Source: Pedobacter sp. D749 (GTDB lineage Bacteria; Bacteroidota; Bacteroidia; Sphingobacteriales; Sphingobacteriaceae). Taken from it: a stretch of 64,000 bases of DNA. How positions within the stretch are numbered: position 1 is the stretch's first letter; each line of letters begins with the position of its first letter. The DNA is taken from contig NZ_CP079218.1 in NCBI RefSeq assembly GCF_019317285.1, positions 4,402,001 through 4,466,000 of the forward strand, read 5' to 3'. Both the position numbers and the translations under genes were made by a program. A model generated the notes under the pieces. That model searched no databases. It was not told where the DNA came from and saw only the letters and a program-made list of their open reading frames with translations. Of the stretch, positions 17,843 through 27,628 are shown one piece after another.

Positions 17843-18265
17843 ATGAAAAAATTAATACTTATTTTAACTGTTTGTTTAGCGTTCGGCTGCAAAAAAGATC
17901 TCGACAAAACATTAACAAAAAAAGACTGGCGCATCGAATCGATTACGGTTAGCCCGGCAATGACAATTGGCCAAAAAACGAGTACCAACTATATGGAACT
18001 GATGGGTCCAAGCAGTTGTGTAAGTAATTCCATGATCTCTTTTTCATCGGAAGGAACTTACGTTTGGAGTTCAAATGGAGCACTTTGCGATCTGTTATCT
18101 GATACAAGCATTAAAACCTGGAGAAGAGATGGTGATCAGATTTTTTTATCTTATGCACCACAATCGCCATTAATATTAAGTGGAGATAAACTTACCCAAA
18201 CCACTTCTACTCCACTACAAGAAGGAATTATTTATACATTTGTTTATGTATATAAATCCAGATAA
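17843..18265 (+). CDS. Small lipoprotein, lipocalin-like
   Basis: A 140-residue predicted lipoprotein with lipobox LAFGC (Cys16). The mature part reads as alternating short beta strands with patterns seen in Bacteroidota lipocalin-like proteins: KDWRIESI near the N-terminus, MISFSSEGTYVWSS in the middle and TWRRDGDQIFLS near the end. Family membership is a judgement from pattern only. Its stop codon is two bases before the TTG start of the phosphatase gene, so the two are likely co-translated. Confidence 0.72.
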   Translation: MKKLILILTVCLAFGCKKDLDKTLTKKDWRIESITVSPAMTIGQKTSTNYMELMGPSSCVSNSMISFSSEGTYVWSSNGALCDLLSDTSIKTWRRDGDQIFLSYAPQSPLILSGDKLTQTTSTPLQEGIIYTFVYVYKSR

Positions 18266-18267
18266 CA

Positions 18268-18702
18268 TTGAAAATTTTAATGGTTTGCCTCGGTAACATC
18301 TGCCGTTCGCCATTGGCTGAAGGCATTATGCGACATCTGGCAGATGAACAAAACTTAAATTGGGAAATCGCTTCGGCAGGAACAGGCAATTGGCATATCG
18401 GCAAAGCACCTGACCATAGAAGTATTTCAGCAGCTCAGGCATTGGGTTACGATATCAGCAAACAACGAGCGCAACAATTTAACCACTTAATGTTTGCCAG
18501 GTATGATCTTATTTTGGTTATGGACCGGAATAATTTAGCTGACGTACAAAGTCTCGCTAAAACCGATGAGGAACGAAAAAAGGTTAAACTTTTCCTTGAT
18601 AACGGCGAAGTTACAGACCCATATTGGGATAATACCCTGTTCAGCCCTGTTTGCAAGCAGGTTGAAGAAAGATGTAGGAAAATTATCAAACAACTTTCTT
18701 AA
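18268..18702 (+). CDS. Low-molecular-weight protein tyrosine phosphatase
   Basis: A 144-residue cytoplasmic phosphatase. The P-loop C7-L-G-N-I-C-R13 gives the CX5R(S) active site, and DPYWD near residue 118 supplies the general acid. Such enzymes dephosphorylate tyrosine kinases of capsule export or phospho-arginine proteins. The best start is TTG at 18268, because it gives the canonical MKILMVCLGN; the first ATG, four codons later, would cut the first beta strand. No capsule kinase is adjacent. Confidence 0.92.
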   Translation: MKILMVCLGNICRSPLAEGIMRHLADEQNLNWEIASAGTGNWHIGKAPDHRSISAAQALGYDISKQRAQQFNHLMFARYDLILVMDRNNLADVQSLAKTDEERKKVKLFLDNGEVTDPYWDNTLFSPVCKQVEERCRKIIKQLS

Positions 18703-18741
18703 ATTTAAGGCACATTATCCATCACTAACCAAGTTAAAGAA

Positions 18742-19509
18742 ATGAAAAAGTACCTGTCCTTATGTTTATTAGTTGCAACAGTAATTTTATTCCAAAGCTA
18801 TACCGTAGCAAAGAAATCGGCAAAAGTTTTAGTTTTCTCCAAAACAAAGGGCTTTAGGCATAACTCCATCGAAACCGGAAAAGAAGTGATCCAAAAATTA
18901 GGTACCGAACATCATTTTGAAGTGGATACTACCGAAAATGCCGATGTTTTTACAGAAGATAACCTTAAAAAATATGCCACTGTTATTTTCTTAAACACCA
19001 CAGGCGATGTACTGGACAATAAACAACAGGTTGCTTTCGAAAGATATATCCAGGCTGGAGGAGGCTATGTGGGTATCCATGCCGCAACGGATACAGAGTA
19101 CGATTGGCCTTGGTATGGTAAATTGGTTGGCGCTTATTTTATAAGTCACCCCGCTGTTCAGGAAGCCAGATTTATCATCAAAGATAAAAAACACCCATCA
19201 ACCAAATTCCTTACCGATTCGATATGGATGAGAAAAGATGAGCTGTATAATTTTAAAGATATCAACCCGGATATTAAAGTGCTGATTAATTTAGACGAGA
19301 AATCGTATACTGGTGGTAAAAATGGCGATTTCCATCCCTTTAGCTGGTACCACAATTTTGACGGTGGAAGAGCTTTCTACACCTGCATGGGCCATACTAA
19401 AGAAGGCTGGGCTGACGATAAGTTCCAGAACCATTTATGGGGAGGTATTGAATACGCAATAGGCGGGCAAAAGAAACTCGACTACAGTAAAGCCCATTCG
19501 AAATTCTAA
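18742..19509 (+). CDS. ThuA-domain protein, exported
   Basis: A 255-residue protein with a signal segment (about residues 1-22). The rest is a ThuA fold, a class I glutamine amidotransferase-like fold without the cysteine nucleophile: KVLVFSKTKGFRHNSI near residue 29, GGYVGIHAATDTEYDWPWY near 110, and GHTKEGWADDKFQNHLW near the end. ThuA proteins occur in sugar utilisation loci (trehalose and hydroxy-sugar oxidation) but their reaction is not settled. It stands apart from known sugar genes here, although a GH29 fucosidase lies 0.9 kb away. Confidence 0.9.
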   Translation: MKKYLSLCLLVATVILFQSYTVAKKSAKVLVFSKTKGFRHNSIETGKEVIQKLGTEHHFEVDTTENADVFTEDNLKKYATVIFLNTTGDVLDNKQQVAFERYIQAGGGYVGIHAATDTEYDWPWYGKLVGAYFISHPAVQEARFIIKDKKHPSTKFLTDSIWMRKDELYNFKDINPDIKVLINLDEKSYTGGKNGDFHPFSWYHNFDGGRAFYTCMGHTKEGWADDKFQNHLWGGIEYAIGGQKKLDYSKAHSKF

Positions 19510-19579
19510 AAATTAGGTTGCGCTTGCTGAAATAATTAATCGGCAAGCCCAATCTATCTTATAATAATAAAATGATATT

Positions 19580-20254
19580 TTATGACTTATTCTTTTTCAG
19601 GTTAACCAAATAAATATAATTCAGCATACAGAAAGAAGCCACAGCCCCGAAAGTATGCCATAAAAAATGCGTGCCGATACTCAATATATCCCATTTATCT
19701 GCAATTCGGAAAGTTAAAGCAAATATGAAAGCGATTAGGGAAAATCCTACCCATTTGCCATTTTTCCAGTCTGTTTTAATTAAGTACCCAAACACCGGAA
19801 ATAAAACCAGCGCGGCCATAAAAGCATAATTAATATTGATAAAAATCTGAAAATCGCCATTGCTAAAGAGTCGCCGCACATAAAACTGAAAGAAAGCATA
19901 AACCGCTACAATTAAAACGGCAAAATACCATTTGGTTAGTTTGGAAAGAAAGTAGACACCGGCCGAAAGGCACAAAAGCATAATCGGCATCCAATCCATC
20001 ATGATAAAGATTGGCCAGCGCCTTAAGCCGTGATAAGTGGTACCTCCAATCCCACCAATATAAAGCAGCACCAACGCAATACTTAAAAAAGTGTGTTGTT
20101 TAAAATTACCCCATAGCTTAATCGTCCAATACACAGCTATAGCCAGGAAAAAGCAACTTGTTATGGTATTAAAAGGCTCTGGAAATAACTGATTCAGATT
20201 GGTTTCGGTGTACATTGTACCACCATCTGGAGGGTTCTGGGTAAAAGCGCTCAT
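19580..20254 (-). CDS. Seven-helix membrane protein, ceramidase/CREST-superfamily-like
   Basis: A 224-residue integral membrane protein with seven likely membrane helices. Its polar residues match the CREST superfamily of membrane hydrolases (alkaline ceramidase, PAQR, Per1): T72/T73 with H75 in GGTTYHG, D87 in MMDWMP, and H196-x3-H200 in GTHFLWH. These would form a zinc site inside the membrane. Sphingobacteriaceae make sphingolipids, so a ceramide or other lipid amide substrate is plausible. That is inference from the motif and taxonomy, not from an assay. It stands alone on the minus strand, convergent with thuA. Confidence 0.75.
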   Translation of the reverse strand: MSAFTQNPPDGGTMYTETNLNQLFPEPFNTITSCFFLAIAVYWTIKLWGNFKQHTFLSIALVLLYIGGIGGTTYHGLRRWPIFIMMDWMPIMLLCLSAGVYFLSKLTKWYFAVLIVAVYAFFQFYVRRLFSNGDFQIFININYAFMAALVLFPVFGYLIKTDWKNGKWVGFSLIAFIFALTFRIADKWDILSIGTHFLWHTFGAVASFCMLNYIYLVNLKKNKS

Positions 20255-20417
20255 GAATAAATAACGTAAGGAGAAATTAAATGTTTCATGGATCTATGTA
20301 ACGATCAAGATGTAAAAATAATTTCGTTTTTACACTTTCAAAAGGTTAAATATTGGTTAACGCTTACCTTAGCCATGGTAAATATTTGTACTTTAGTTTT
20401 AACTAAGCTATACAATT

Positions 20418-21869
20418 ATGAAACCATTATTGATCCTTTTTTTACTCCTTTCAACTGCTATTTACGCCCAAACACCGCCTCAACCTTATGGTGCATTGCC
20501 TTCAAAAAGGCAGTTGGCCTGGCATGACATAGAAGTTTATGGCTTAATCCATTTTACACCAACTACTTTCGAAAATAAAGAATGGGGATACGGTGATGCT
20601 GACCCTAAAACATTTAACGCGACAGATTTTAATGCCGACCAGATTATTAAAGCCGCTAAAGCAGGTGGATTGAAAGGGATTATTTTAGTAGCCAAACACC
20701 ATGATGGCTTTGCCTTATGGCCAACTAAAACTACAGAATACAATATCAGTAAAAGCCCGTTCAGAAAGGGAAAAGGAAATTTAGTTAAAGAAGTAGAACA
20801 GGCGGTACGCAAAAACGGTTTAAAGTTTGGAGTTTATTGCTCGCCATGGGACAGAAATAATGCAAGCTATGGGACAGATAAATACCTAGCTGTTTATCAG
20901 GCACAGTTAAAAGAGCTTTACAGCAATTTTGGGGAACTTTTTATGAGCTGGCACGATGGTGCTAACGGTGGCGATGGCTATTATGGTGGAGCAAAAGAAA
21001 AACGCTCGATAGATAACACAACTTATTACGACTGGAATAACACCTGGGCAATTACACGCAAAATGCAGCCCATGGCCAATATTTTTAGCGATATTGGTTT
21101 AGATATCCGCTGGGTAGGCAATGAAGATGGACATGCGGCACCAACTTCCTGGGCAACCTTTACACCAATGGCACCTGATGGAAAAAGCGTAGCAGTGCCC
21201 GGGCAAGCCAATTATCCGCAAAGCCCCGAAGGAATTAGAAATGGCAAATTCTGGATGCCGGCAGAATGCGATGTTCCTTTAAGGAAAGGGTGGTTTTATC
21301 ATGCTAATGAAAAGCCAAAAACCCCGGAAACGTTATTCGATCTGTATTTAAAAAGTGTTGGCCGTGGGGCAGGTTTAGATCTGGGTTTAGCACCAGATAC
21401 CCGTGGACAACTTCATGATGATGATGTAACTGCTTTGAAAACTTTTGGCGACATGGTTAAACATACTTTCGAGAATAACCTAGCGAAAAATGCATCGATT
21501 AAAGCGAGCAATAGCAGAGGCAAAAAGTATGATGTTGCCAAGCTGCTTGATGGTAAAAAAGCGAGCTACTGGGCCACGCAGGACGAGATCCATCAGGCAA
21601 GTTTAGAATTGGATTTGAAAATTGCTAAAACCTTTGATATTATCAGCCTGCAAGAGTACATTCCCTTAGGTCAGCGAATAGAGGCGTATACTATTGAAAT
21701 ATTTGAAAATAATATCTGGAAAAATGTTTACAATGGCACGAGCATTGGTGCGAAACGCCTGATTAAATTGGATAGCCCTGTTACTACCAATAAAGTAAAA
21801 ATAAACATTATTAAATCGCCTGTTTGCATTACTTTAAGCGAGATTGGGCTATATAGAAAATCAGCTTAG
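20418..21869 (+). CDS. GH29 alpha-L-fucosidase, secreted
   Basis: A 483-residue glycosidase that releases L-fucose from glycans. After the signal peptide (residues 1-17, cleavage after IYA) comes the GH29 barrel. It shows KHHDGFALW (residues 93-101) and the nucleophile Asp180 in SWHDGANGGD. The last ~130 residues look like a discoidin/F5-8C-type carbohydrate-binding module (ASIKASNSRG, AKLLDGKKASYWAT). The pattern without a basic WFDG motif suggests the GH29-B type that acts on branched fucosylated glycans. It is a single gene, not part of a SusC/SusD polysaccharide locus. Confidence 0.93.
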   Translation: MKPLLILFLLLSTAIYAQTPPQPYGALPSKRQLAWHDIEVYGLIHFTPTTFENKEWGYGDADPKTFNATDFNADQIIKAAKAGGLKGIILVAKHHDGFALWPTKTTEYNISKSPFRKGKGNLVKEVEQAVRKNGLKFGVYCSPWDRNNASYGTDKYLAVYQAQLKELYSNFGELFMSWHDGANGGDGYYGGAKEKRSIDNTTYYDWNNTWAITRKMQPMANIFSDIGLDIRWVGNEDGHAAPTSWATFTPMAPDGKSVAVPGQANYPQSPEGIRNGKFWMPAECDVPLRKGWFYHANEKPKTPETLFDLYLKSVGRGAGLDLGLAPDTRGQLHDDDVTALKTFGDMVKHTFENNLAKNASIKASNSRGKKYDVAKLLDGKKASYWATQDEIHQASLELDLKIAKTFDIISLQEYIPLGQRIEAYTIEIFENNIWKNVYNGTSIGAKRLIKLDSPVTTNKVKINIIKSPVCITLSEIGLYRKSA

Positions 21870-21871
21870 CG

Positions 21872-23392
21872 TTACCATTTATACTCACTAGAACCTGCTT
21901 CGCCCCGAATAATATTAACTTCATTCGTAAGCTGTTCTATTTCATAACGGTATTTCGATGATTCTTCGAGATATTCTTTACGTAAAAGCGAAGAGATTTT
22001 GATGGCCAGATTGGTTATTTTACCATCAAAACCTCTTCGGTAGCTTTCTTTTTCTTCTAATTTGAGTTTATTCATTTCGGCAACAATCTGTTTATTTTTC
22101 TGCCAAAGCCGTATGCCATATTGCTCAATTGTTTTCACTTTTTCTGCTTTCGATAAATCGTAAGGAATAGAATAAACCTTATTAAAATCAAATGAATTCT
22201 GCTCAAATTGGAACTGTAATTTGTAGAATTTTCTATTTTGATAGTTAGGTGTAAAAATCAAAACAATGGCCGAAAATATCAGCACAATAATGCCCGTTAA
22301 ACCGTATTGCCAATTGGTGGTTATTTTCCATCTCCAAAGTTTTTCATTAAAAATCACATAACATATTACAAATCCAGAAATTAGCCCACCAATATGGGCG
22401 CTATTATCTACTTTGCCGTTTATACCATTTAAAAGCATAATAGCCGTAACCAGAATGGTACTGATCAATAAGGACTTGTTGGCATTTTTCTCGAAAGCTT
22501 TACTTAGGATTAAAGCCATAAAGGCGCCAAAAACGCCCATAATAGCACCTGATGCCCCAGCCATAAAACCATATTTATGAAAGATGAGACTCACCAAACC
22601 ACCGCATATTCCGCTAAGTAAATAGGTAATCAAAAATTTAAGCGAACCAAGTTTATGCTCAACCATTAAACCGATATAAACCAAGGCATACATGTTAAAA
22701 AATAGATGCGACAAACCTAAATGAACAAATTGATGGGTAATTAACCGCCAATATTGCCCCTCTAATACCAGCTCTCGGTTATTTGCTCCAATGTTTAAGT
22801 AGGCATTGGTAATTACTTCAGGAATAAGAGAATCTTCGGCCCTCAATTTAAGCACAACAGAAATAAACAACAGCGTAAAGCCAAAATAAAGAACATTTAA
22901 AATTATCAGAATCGGGGTAACTAGGTATCCCTCTTGAGGAAAAAAAAGATATAAAATATTTTTAATTTTATTCTTGGCGGTTAATGGCGCCTTTTCAAAA
23001 TAAGTGTCATCCTGAGTAGCAATTAAAGCATGGAATGTGGCTAAACTTTCATCCCAGATATTTTGCAAATGGTACTGGACATACTCAAATTCATGGAAAA
23101 ATTTTTCGAGATTTAAATCGTTTTTCCCATAATCGTTAAACCACATCTGAATACCTACACACTCACTCTTTACTACAGCGAAATTCCCGTGGATACGGAC
23201 AGAGACTTCTTCACTGTACGACTGGAAAGATATTGGCGTGTAAGCAATTAGCCCACTCTCAGAAACATGACTAAGGCTCCAGCCTAAATTTTCAATAGCC
23301 TGCCTGGCTATAATTAAATATTTGTCTGCCGGAAAATCGGCCAATGGAATATACTTTTCAATTTTAGGCGAGTAACCCCAACTGATTGACAT
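21872..23392 (-). CDS. Rhomboid-family intramembrane serine protease
   Basis: A 506-residue membrane protease that cleaves transmembrane helices. The rhomboid core occupies about residues 150-350: the membrane segment region HLFFNMYALVYIG, the nucleophile Ser in GASGAIMGVFG near residue 283, and the His in SAHIGGLISG near 333. An N-terminal ~145-residue soluble domain and a C-terminal ~120-residue charged helical segment flank the core, making it longer than the minimal rhomboid. The catalytic Ser-His dyad is intact. Its stop nearly abuts the GH29 stop (convergent). It follows the methyltransferase gene by 7 bp on the same strand. Confidence 0.93.
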   Translation of the reverse strand: MSISWGYSPKIEKYIPLADFPADKYLIIARQAIENLGWSLSHVSESGLIAYTPISFQSYSEEVSVRIHGNFAVVKSECVGIQMWFNDYGKNDLNLEKFFHEFEYVQYHLQNIWDESLATFHALIATQDDTYFEKAPLTAKNKIKNILYLFFPQEGYLVTPILIILNVLYFGFTLLFISVVLKLRAEDSLIPEVITNAYLNIGANNRELVLEGQYWRLITHQFVHLGLSHLFFNMYALVYIGLMVEHKLGSLKFLITYLLSGICGGLVSLIFHKYGFMAGASGAIMGVFGAFMALILSKAFEKNANKSLLISTILVTAIMLLNGINGKVDNSAHIGGLISGFVICYVIFNEKLWRWKITTNWQYGLTGIIVLIFSAIVLIFTPNYQNRKFYKLQFQFEQNSFDFNKVYSIPYDLSKAEKVKTIEQYGIRLWQKNKQIVAEMNKLKLEEKESYRRGFDGKITNLAIKISSLLRKEYLEESSKYRYEIEQLTNEVNIIRGEAGSSEYKW

Positions 23393-23399
23393 AGCGCGT

Positions 23400-24149
23400 T
23401 TAGATTTTTTTCGCTACTAAGATAATATAAGGTGATAGATTTTTGCTTTCGAATGGGATAATCTTTGTAAATACTTTTCCAGTCAGCCAAACTGCTTTCT
23501 TAAATAAACGAACACCAGCAGATTTCTGGCTCTCATTTTCCAGCCATACACTAAAACGACCAAAATAGCCCGATTTTACTTCTTTAAGTCCGGCTTGTTC
23601 GCAGATCGATTTCAACAAAGCCGGATCCATGCTATTAATATTATGTTTATCGTAGTTTTCCTTATCGAAATTCTTTTGGAACCAACCATTAACAGCCTTA
23701 AAATTCGGAAGCGTGATAAATAAAGTGCCGCCCGGTTTTACAAAGGCAATGTGGCGGTTAATAATGTCGGCAGTATCATTAAAATGTTCGATCAAACCGC
23801 AGCTTAACACCATATCATACTGTTTATCTGATACATAATTAAACAAGTCAGCTTCAACAATGTGAATATCCTTTTCGGTTAAACCGTTTTTTGCTAAAAG
23901 TTCATTAACAACGGGTGGGTGAACAAAGTAATCTAAAAGGGTAACATCAAGCTTGAAGTACTTTTTCAGAAACACAGCATAATAACCCGGGAAACCGCCC
24001 AGTTCAATAGCAGTTTTAACATTGTCTTTTTGGATGACATCTGCCAGTTGTGCATGAAATAAATAGTTTGAAGGTAACTGAACCGCAAGTCCTTTTTTAC
24101 TTTCCCAATAATTTACCCAAAAAGCCCTGTCGGTTAATAAATTTGCCAT
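23400..24149 (-). CDS. Class I SAM-dependent methyltransferase
   Basis: A 249-residue protein from the ATG at 24147-24149; an in-frame TTG eight codons upstream is less likely. Motif I reads AIELGGFPGYYAVF, followed by a DYF-type acidic position and YDMVLSCGLIEHF, typical of ubiquinone/menaquinone- or polysaccharide-modifying methyltransferases (UbiE/UbiG-like). The substrate cannot be assigned. It ends 7 bp before the rhomboid gene on the same strand. Confidence 0.85.
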   Translation of the reverse strand: MANLLTDRAFWVNYWESKKGLAVQLPSNYLFHAQLADVIQKDNVKTAIELGGFPGYYAVFLKKYFKLDVTLLDYFVHPPVVNELLAKNGLTEKDIHIVEADLFNYVSDKQYDMVLSCGLIEHFNDTADIINRHIAFVKPGGTLFITLPNFKAVNGWFQKNFDKENYDKHNINSMDPALLKSICEQAGLKEVKSGYFGRFSVWLENESQKSAGVRLFKKAVWLTGKVFTKIIPFESKNLSPYIILVAKKI

Positions 24150-24344
24150 GTTATTAAATAATTCCAACCCCAAAGAAACGGAAAGTATGTTAAAGTTGAA
24201 AGGTTTCGATTGCTCGATTGTTAAATTGTTTTATTGCTAGATTGTTCGGCAAATAGCTAGAAAACGAAAATTGTTTTATGATCGGTAGTCAACAATATAA
24301 CAATCCGACAATAAAACAATCTTTCGGCAAATGATCGATTAACC

Positions 24345-27300
24345 TTACTTCAAATCCTTCAAGATCTCTGCTACTGCTTTTTCGAGTTGAGGATCTTTAT
24401 CAGCCAGACGGTCTTCGAAAGTATTTTTCACAAAAATATCGGGTTTGACACCTTCTTTTTCAATGTTCTTGCCATCCATAGTATAACAGCCCCATGATGG
24501 TAAACGGTAAGAAGAGCCATCAACCAAACCTTTAGCGGACGTGAAAATAATCCAGCGGTAAGTTTCCGTACCGATAATTTTGCCCAGTTTTAATTGCTTA
24601 AAGCCTGCTGCTGTCATTTCAGCATCACTTAAAGATTGCTCGTTAACAAGTAATACAATAGGCTTAGCTGCAGGACCGAAGTTACTCTGTGGTGCCATTT
24701 TGCCTCCACGGTATTTCCATTGTAAATAAGGACGTTGAGAAAGGAATTTCAACACATCATCATGCACGTTTCCGCCGGTATTGTAACGGAGATCGAGGAT
24801 AATGGCTTCCTTATTTTCTTCCTGTGCAACCATATCCAAAAGGAAAGTTTCCAGCTCGCCACCGCCCATGTTTTTCATATAAGAATAGGCAATCCGGTTA
24901 TTGCTCCATTTGTCTACATTCTTATGGTTCTGGCTAATCCACTCGTCATAAAGATTTCCGCGCAAAGTGCCAGAACTTTCAGGATGTACATTTACATAAA
25001 CATCCTTTCCATTGCGTTTAAAGGTTAACGTCATTTCCCGATCCAATGATGGCTTACTGAAATAATAATCGCGGTCTATTTTTTCGTCTACCTTAACGCC
25101 ATTCACTTCTGTTAAAATATCCCCGGCTAAAATATTTGTTCCGGTACGGGCAGCATTACTTTTAGCGGCAATACGTTCTACCTTTAAAGGATTTTCGTTA
25201 TCGAAGATGATCCCTGTTTCATTGGTAATGTAATTAAGGTTTTTGCGTTCCTCTGTACCTGCACTATTAAAACCCATGTGTGAAGAATTCAGCTCGCCAA
25301 GCATATCATTCAATAAAATTCTCAAATCACTCCGGTTATTTACATAGGGCAAATAAGCAGCATAACGTGTCCTCATTTTATCCCAATCTACGCCATGAAA
25401 TTTTTCGTCGTAAAAATTTTCGTCTAAACCTACCCAGGTTTCATAAAACATCTGGTTAAATTCAGCATTTAGGTTTCTGGTAAATTTATAACCGTGGTCT
25501 ACCCGATCAAGTTTATTTCCTTCCAAGCTATATTTGTTGATTGTCCCTCTTGATAAAACGAAAAATTTATCCCCTGCCGAAATAATGGAGTAATCACCCC
25601 CATCGGCAACTTTTTCAGTTTTATTGGCTTCGAAAGGTTCGATAGTAGTACGGTAAAGTCCTGGCGCACCTCCTTCATGGTTAGATGAATAAAATACATA
25701 AGTTTTATCACCCTTTGCAAAAGCATCTGTTCCGTACTGACCTCCAAAAGAAGGCCCAACCAGCTCTATCCGGTCTAAAATATCCTGTGTGTTAATGGTA
25801 ATTACATTGGCAGGCTTAGGTGTAGGTTTAACTTCGGTTTTCTTTTTAGCTGTATCTGCCTTTGCCTTTTTACCATTTTTATTATCAGTTATTGCAGGCT
25901 TAACTTCCGTTGGTGCAGGTTTTGTTTCTTTAAACAAATCGTCGAACTTATCAGAACGATAAGGTTCATCATAATTATTCAAAGCCATACGGTAAATATG
26001 CGCATTCTGCATTCCCGTTGGATAAGCTGGTTTTGTACGCGCACTGGTAAAGAAAATATACCTGCCATCTGGCGACCACGCTGGACCGGTTTCCGTAACG
26101 CCGGTATTCGTTAAGTTAATGGTTTTATTGCCTTTAATATTATGCACCATGATATCCTGCTCAAAATTACGGTAAACGGTAAAAAGGACGTATTCATCAT
26201 TAGGCGAAAAACTCGGTGCGGCGTTCTGTAAAGCCCAAAACTCGTCGGTGACTAATATCTTTGCGTCGAAAGTTTTAAGGTCCATCAGTTTGAGCTCATT
26301 TCTTCCGCTCAGATATACCGCCATCGTTTTGGTTTTATTTAAAGTGATGTCGCGCACATTTGCTTTATCTTTGGTAAGCTGTTTTACCGATCCTTTGCCA
26401 TCACCAGTAATGGTAAACCAGTTCTGATAACCATTGGCCGTTTGGCTGAACAAAATCGTTTTGTTATCGGCCAGCCATTTACATTCAAGAGCACGTTCGC
26501 CACTATTGGTAATTTTGCGAATAAACTTTCCATCGGCATCACTCACAAACATGTCACCACGTGAGATAAAAGCCATTTTTTTCCCATCAGTAGAAACATC
26601 GAATGCAGAAATATTTCCGCGGACATCATACTCTTGCTCTTTACTCAACACTTGATTGCGCGAAGTGCTGATATTTACTTTTTCTGTCTTTTTTGAAGCT
26701 ACATCATAAATGTACAATTGATAATCTTTTTCAAACACAACGGTAGTTCCATTGGCAGAAACAAATGGACGTTTAATAGAGGTATCAAAATTGGTTAGAC
26801 CTGTTTTCTTGCCATTAATGAAAGTATATAGGTTATATTCATCATTTCCCTCATCCGACACAAAAAATACATTTCCCTTCTGATCAACACTCGTCCAGAA
26901 ATCTTTCCCAATATAATCGGTGTAACGCTTATAGCTTTTTGATTTTGGATTGTATGATTGAATATCTGGGTTATAAGCCCCTTTATAATGTTTGCGATTG
27001 GTGAAACGGTAGCTCTCCCAGGTATCGTTAAAGAAAAGCTCTCCCGTTGGCGATTCGGCAATGTGGTGCGTAGTATTGAAATAATTGTCGAATAAGCGAA
27101 CAGCCGTACCACCGCTTACATTTACTTTATAGCTCGAAAAAGAATTATAGCGACCAGAAGTGAAATAAATTGTTTTCGAATCCCAGCTCCAGTTGTCTAC
27201 TTCATCCGCTGCATCGTTAAAAGTTAACTGTTTAATGTCACCACCTGTTAAAGGCATTACATACACATCATAATTACCAAACTGATTGGATGAAAAAGCC

Positions 27301-27545
27301 ATCCATTTCCCATCAGGAGATATTTTCGGGTTAATTTCTTCCCCCTGCATGGCGGTAATCCGCGATGCAATACCTCCTTTTACCGGAACTTTCCAGATAT
27401 CGCCATCATAGCTGAATACTATTGTTTGCGCATCTGGCGTTAAAGCAGGGTATGCTGCAAAGTAAGTTTGACCTTGAGCAAATAATGAATGAATGGGCAG
27501 TAAAAATGCGAATGTTGCAAATGATTTTAAAAGGGATTTGATCAT
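24345..27545 (-). CDS. Tricorn-like S41 peptidase with N-terminal beta-propeller
   Basis: A 1066-residue exported protease. The signal peptide spans residues 1-24. Two sets of WD40-like PD40 repeats (residues about 25-310 and 330-540) form propellers that gate peptides. A lysine-rich linker (KAKADTAKKKTEVKPTPK) follows, then a PDZ domain (ITNETGIIFDN to DILTEVNGVKVD). The S41 catalytic domain carries the serine in NEQSLSDAE near residue 968. This is the tricorn architecture seen widely in Bacteroidota periplasm, where it degrades peptides produced by other proteases. It is divergent from the GT4 gene, with 74 bp between the gene and the upstream TTG candidate of GT4. Confidence 0.95.
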   Translation of the reverse strand: MIKSLLKSFATFAFLLPIHSLFAQGQTYFAAYPALTPDAQTIVFSYDGDIWKVPVKGGIASRITAMQGEEINPKISPDGKWMAFSSNQFGNYDVYVMPLTGGDIKQLTFNDAADEVDNWSWDSKTIYFTSGRYNSFSSYKVNVSGGTAVRLFDNYFNTTHHIAESPTGELFFNDTWESYRFTNRKHYKGAYNPDIQSYNPKSKSYKRYTDYIGKDFWTSVDQKGNVFFVSDEGNDEYNLYTFINGKKTGLTNFDTSIKRPFVSANGTTVVFEKDYQLYIYDVASKKTEKVNISTSRNQVLSKEQEYDVRGNISAFDVSTDGKKMAFISRGDMFVSDADGKFIRKITNSGERALECKWLADNKTILFSQTANGYQNWFTITGDGKGSVKQLTKDKANVRDITLNKTKTMAVYLSGRNELKLMDLKTFDAKILVTDEFWALQNAAPSFSPNDEYVLFTVYRNFEQDIMVHNIKGNKTINLTNTGVTETGPAWSPDGRYIFFTSARTKPAYPTGMQNAHIYRMALNNYDEPYRSDKFDDLFKETKPAPTEVKPAITDNKNGKKAKADTAKKKTEVKPTPKPANVITINTQDILDRIELVGPSFGGQYGTDAFAKGDKTYVFYSSNHEGGAPGLYRTTIEPFEANKTEKVADGGDYSIISAGDKFFVLSRGTINKYSLEGNKLDRVDHGYKFTRNLNAEFNQMFYETWVGLDENFYDEKFHGVDWDKMRTRYAAYLPYVNNRSDLRILLNDMLGELNSSHMGFNSAGTEERKNLNYITNETGIIFDNENPLKVERIAAKSNAARTGTNILAGDILTEVNGVKVDEKIDRDYYFSKPSLDREMTLTFKRNGKDVYVNVHPESSGTLRGNLYDEWISQNHKNVDKWSNNRIAYSYMKNMGGGELETFLLDMVAQEENKEAIILDLRYNTGGNVHDDVLKFLSQRPYLQWKYRGGKMAPQSNFGPAAKPIVLLVNEQSLSDAEMTAAGFKQLKLGKIIGTETYRWIIFTSAKGLVDGSSYRLPSWGCYTMDGKNIEKEGVKPDIFVKNTFEDRLADKDPQLEKAVAEILKDLK

Positions 27546-27614
27546 GATTTATTTTGTTTGGCTTTTGATGCCTTAAATTACACAACAGATTTTATATTCG
27601 TAAACAATAAAATG

Positions 27615-27622
27615 TATTTTTG
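27615..27622 (+). promoter_or_regulatory. Bacteroidota -7 element of the GT4 gene
   Basis: TATTTTTG fits TAnnTTTG, with TTTA at 27591-27594 as a possible -33 box after a 20-bp spacer. The box overlaps the upstream TTG candidate at 27620, which argues for the second TTG at 27629 as the real start. Confidence 0.45.
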
Positions 27623-27628
27623 ATCGAT

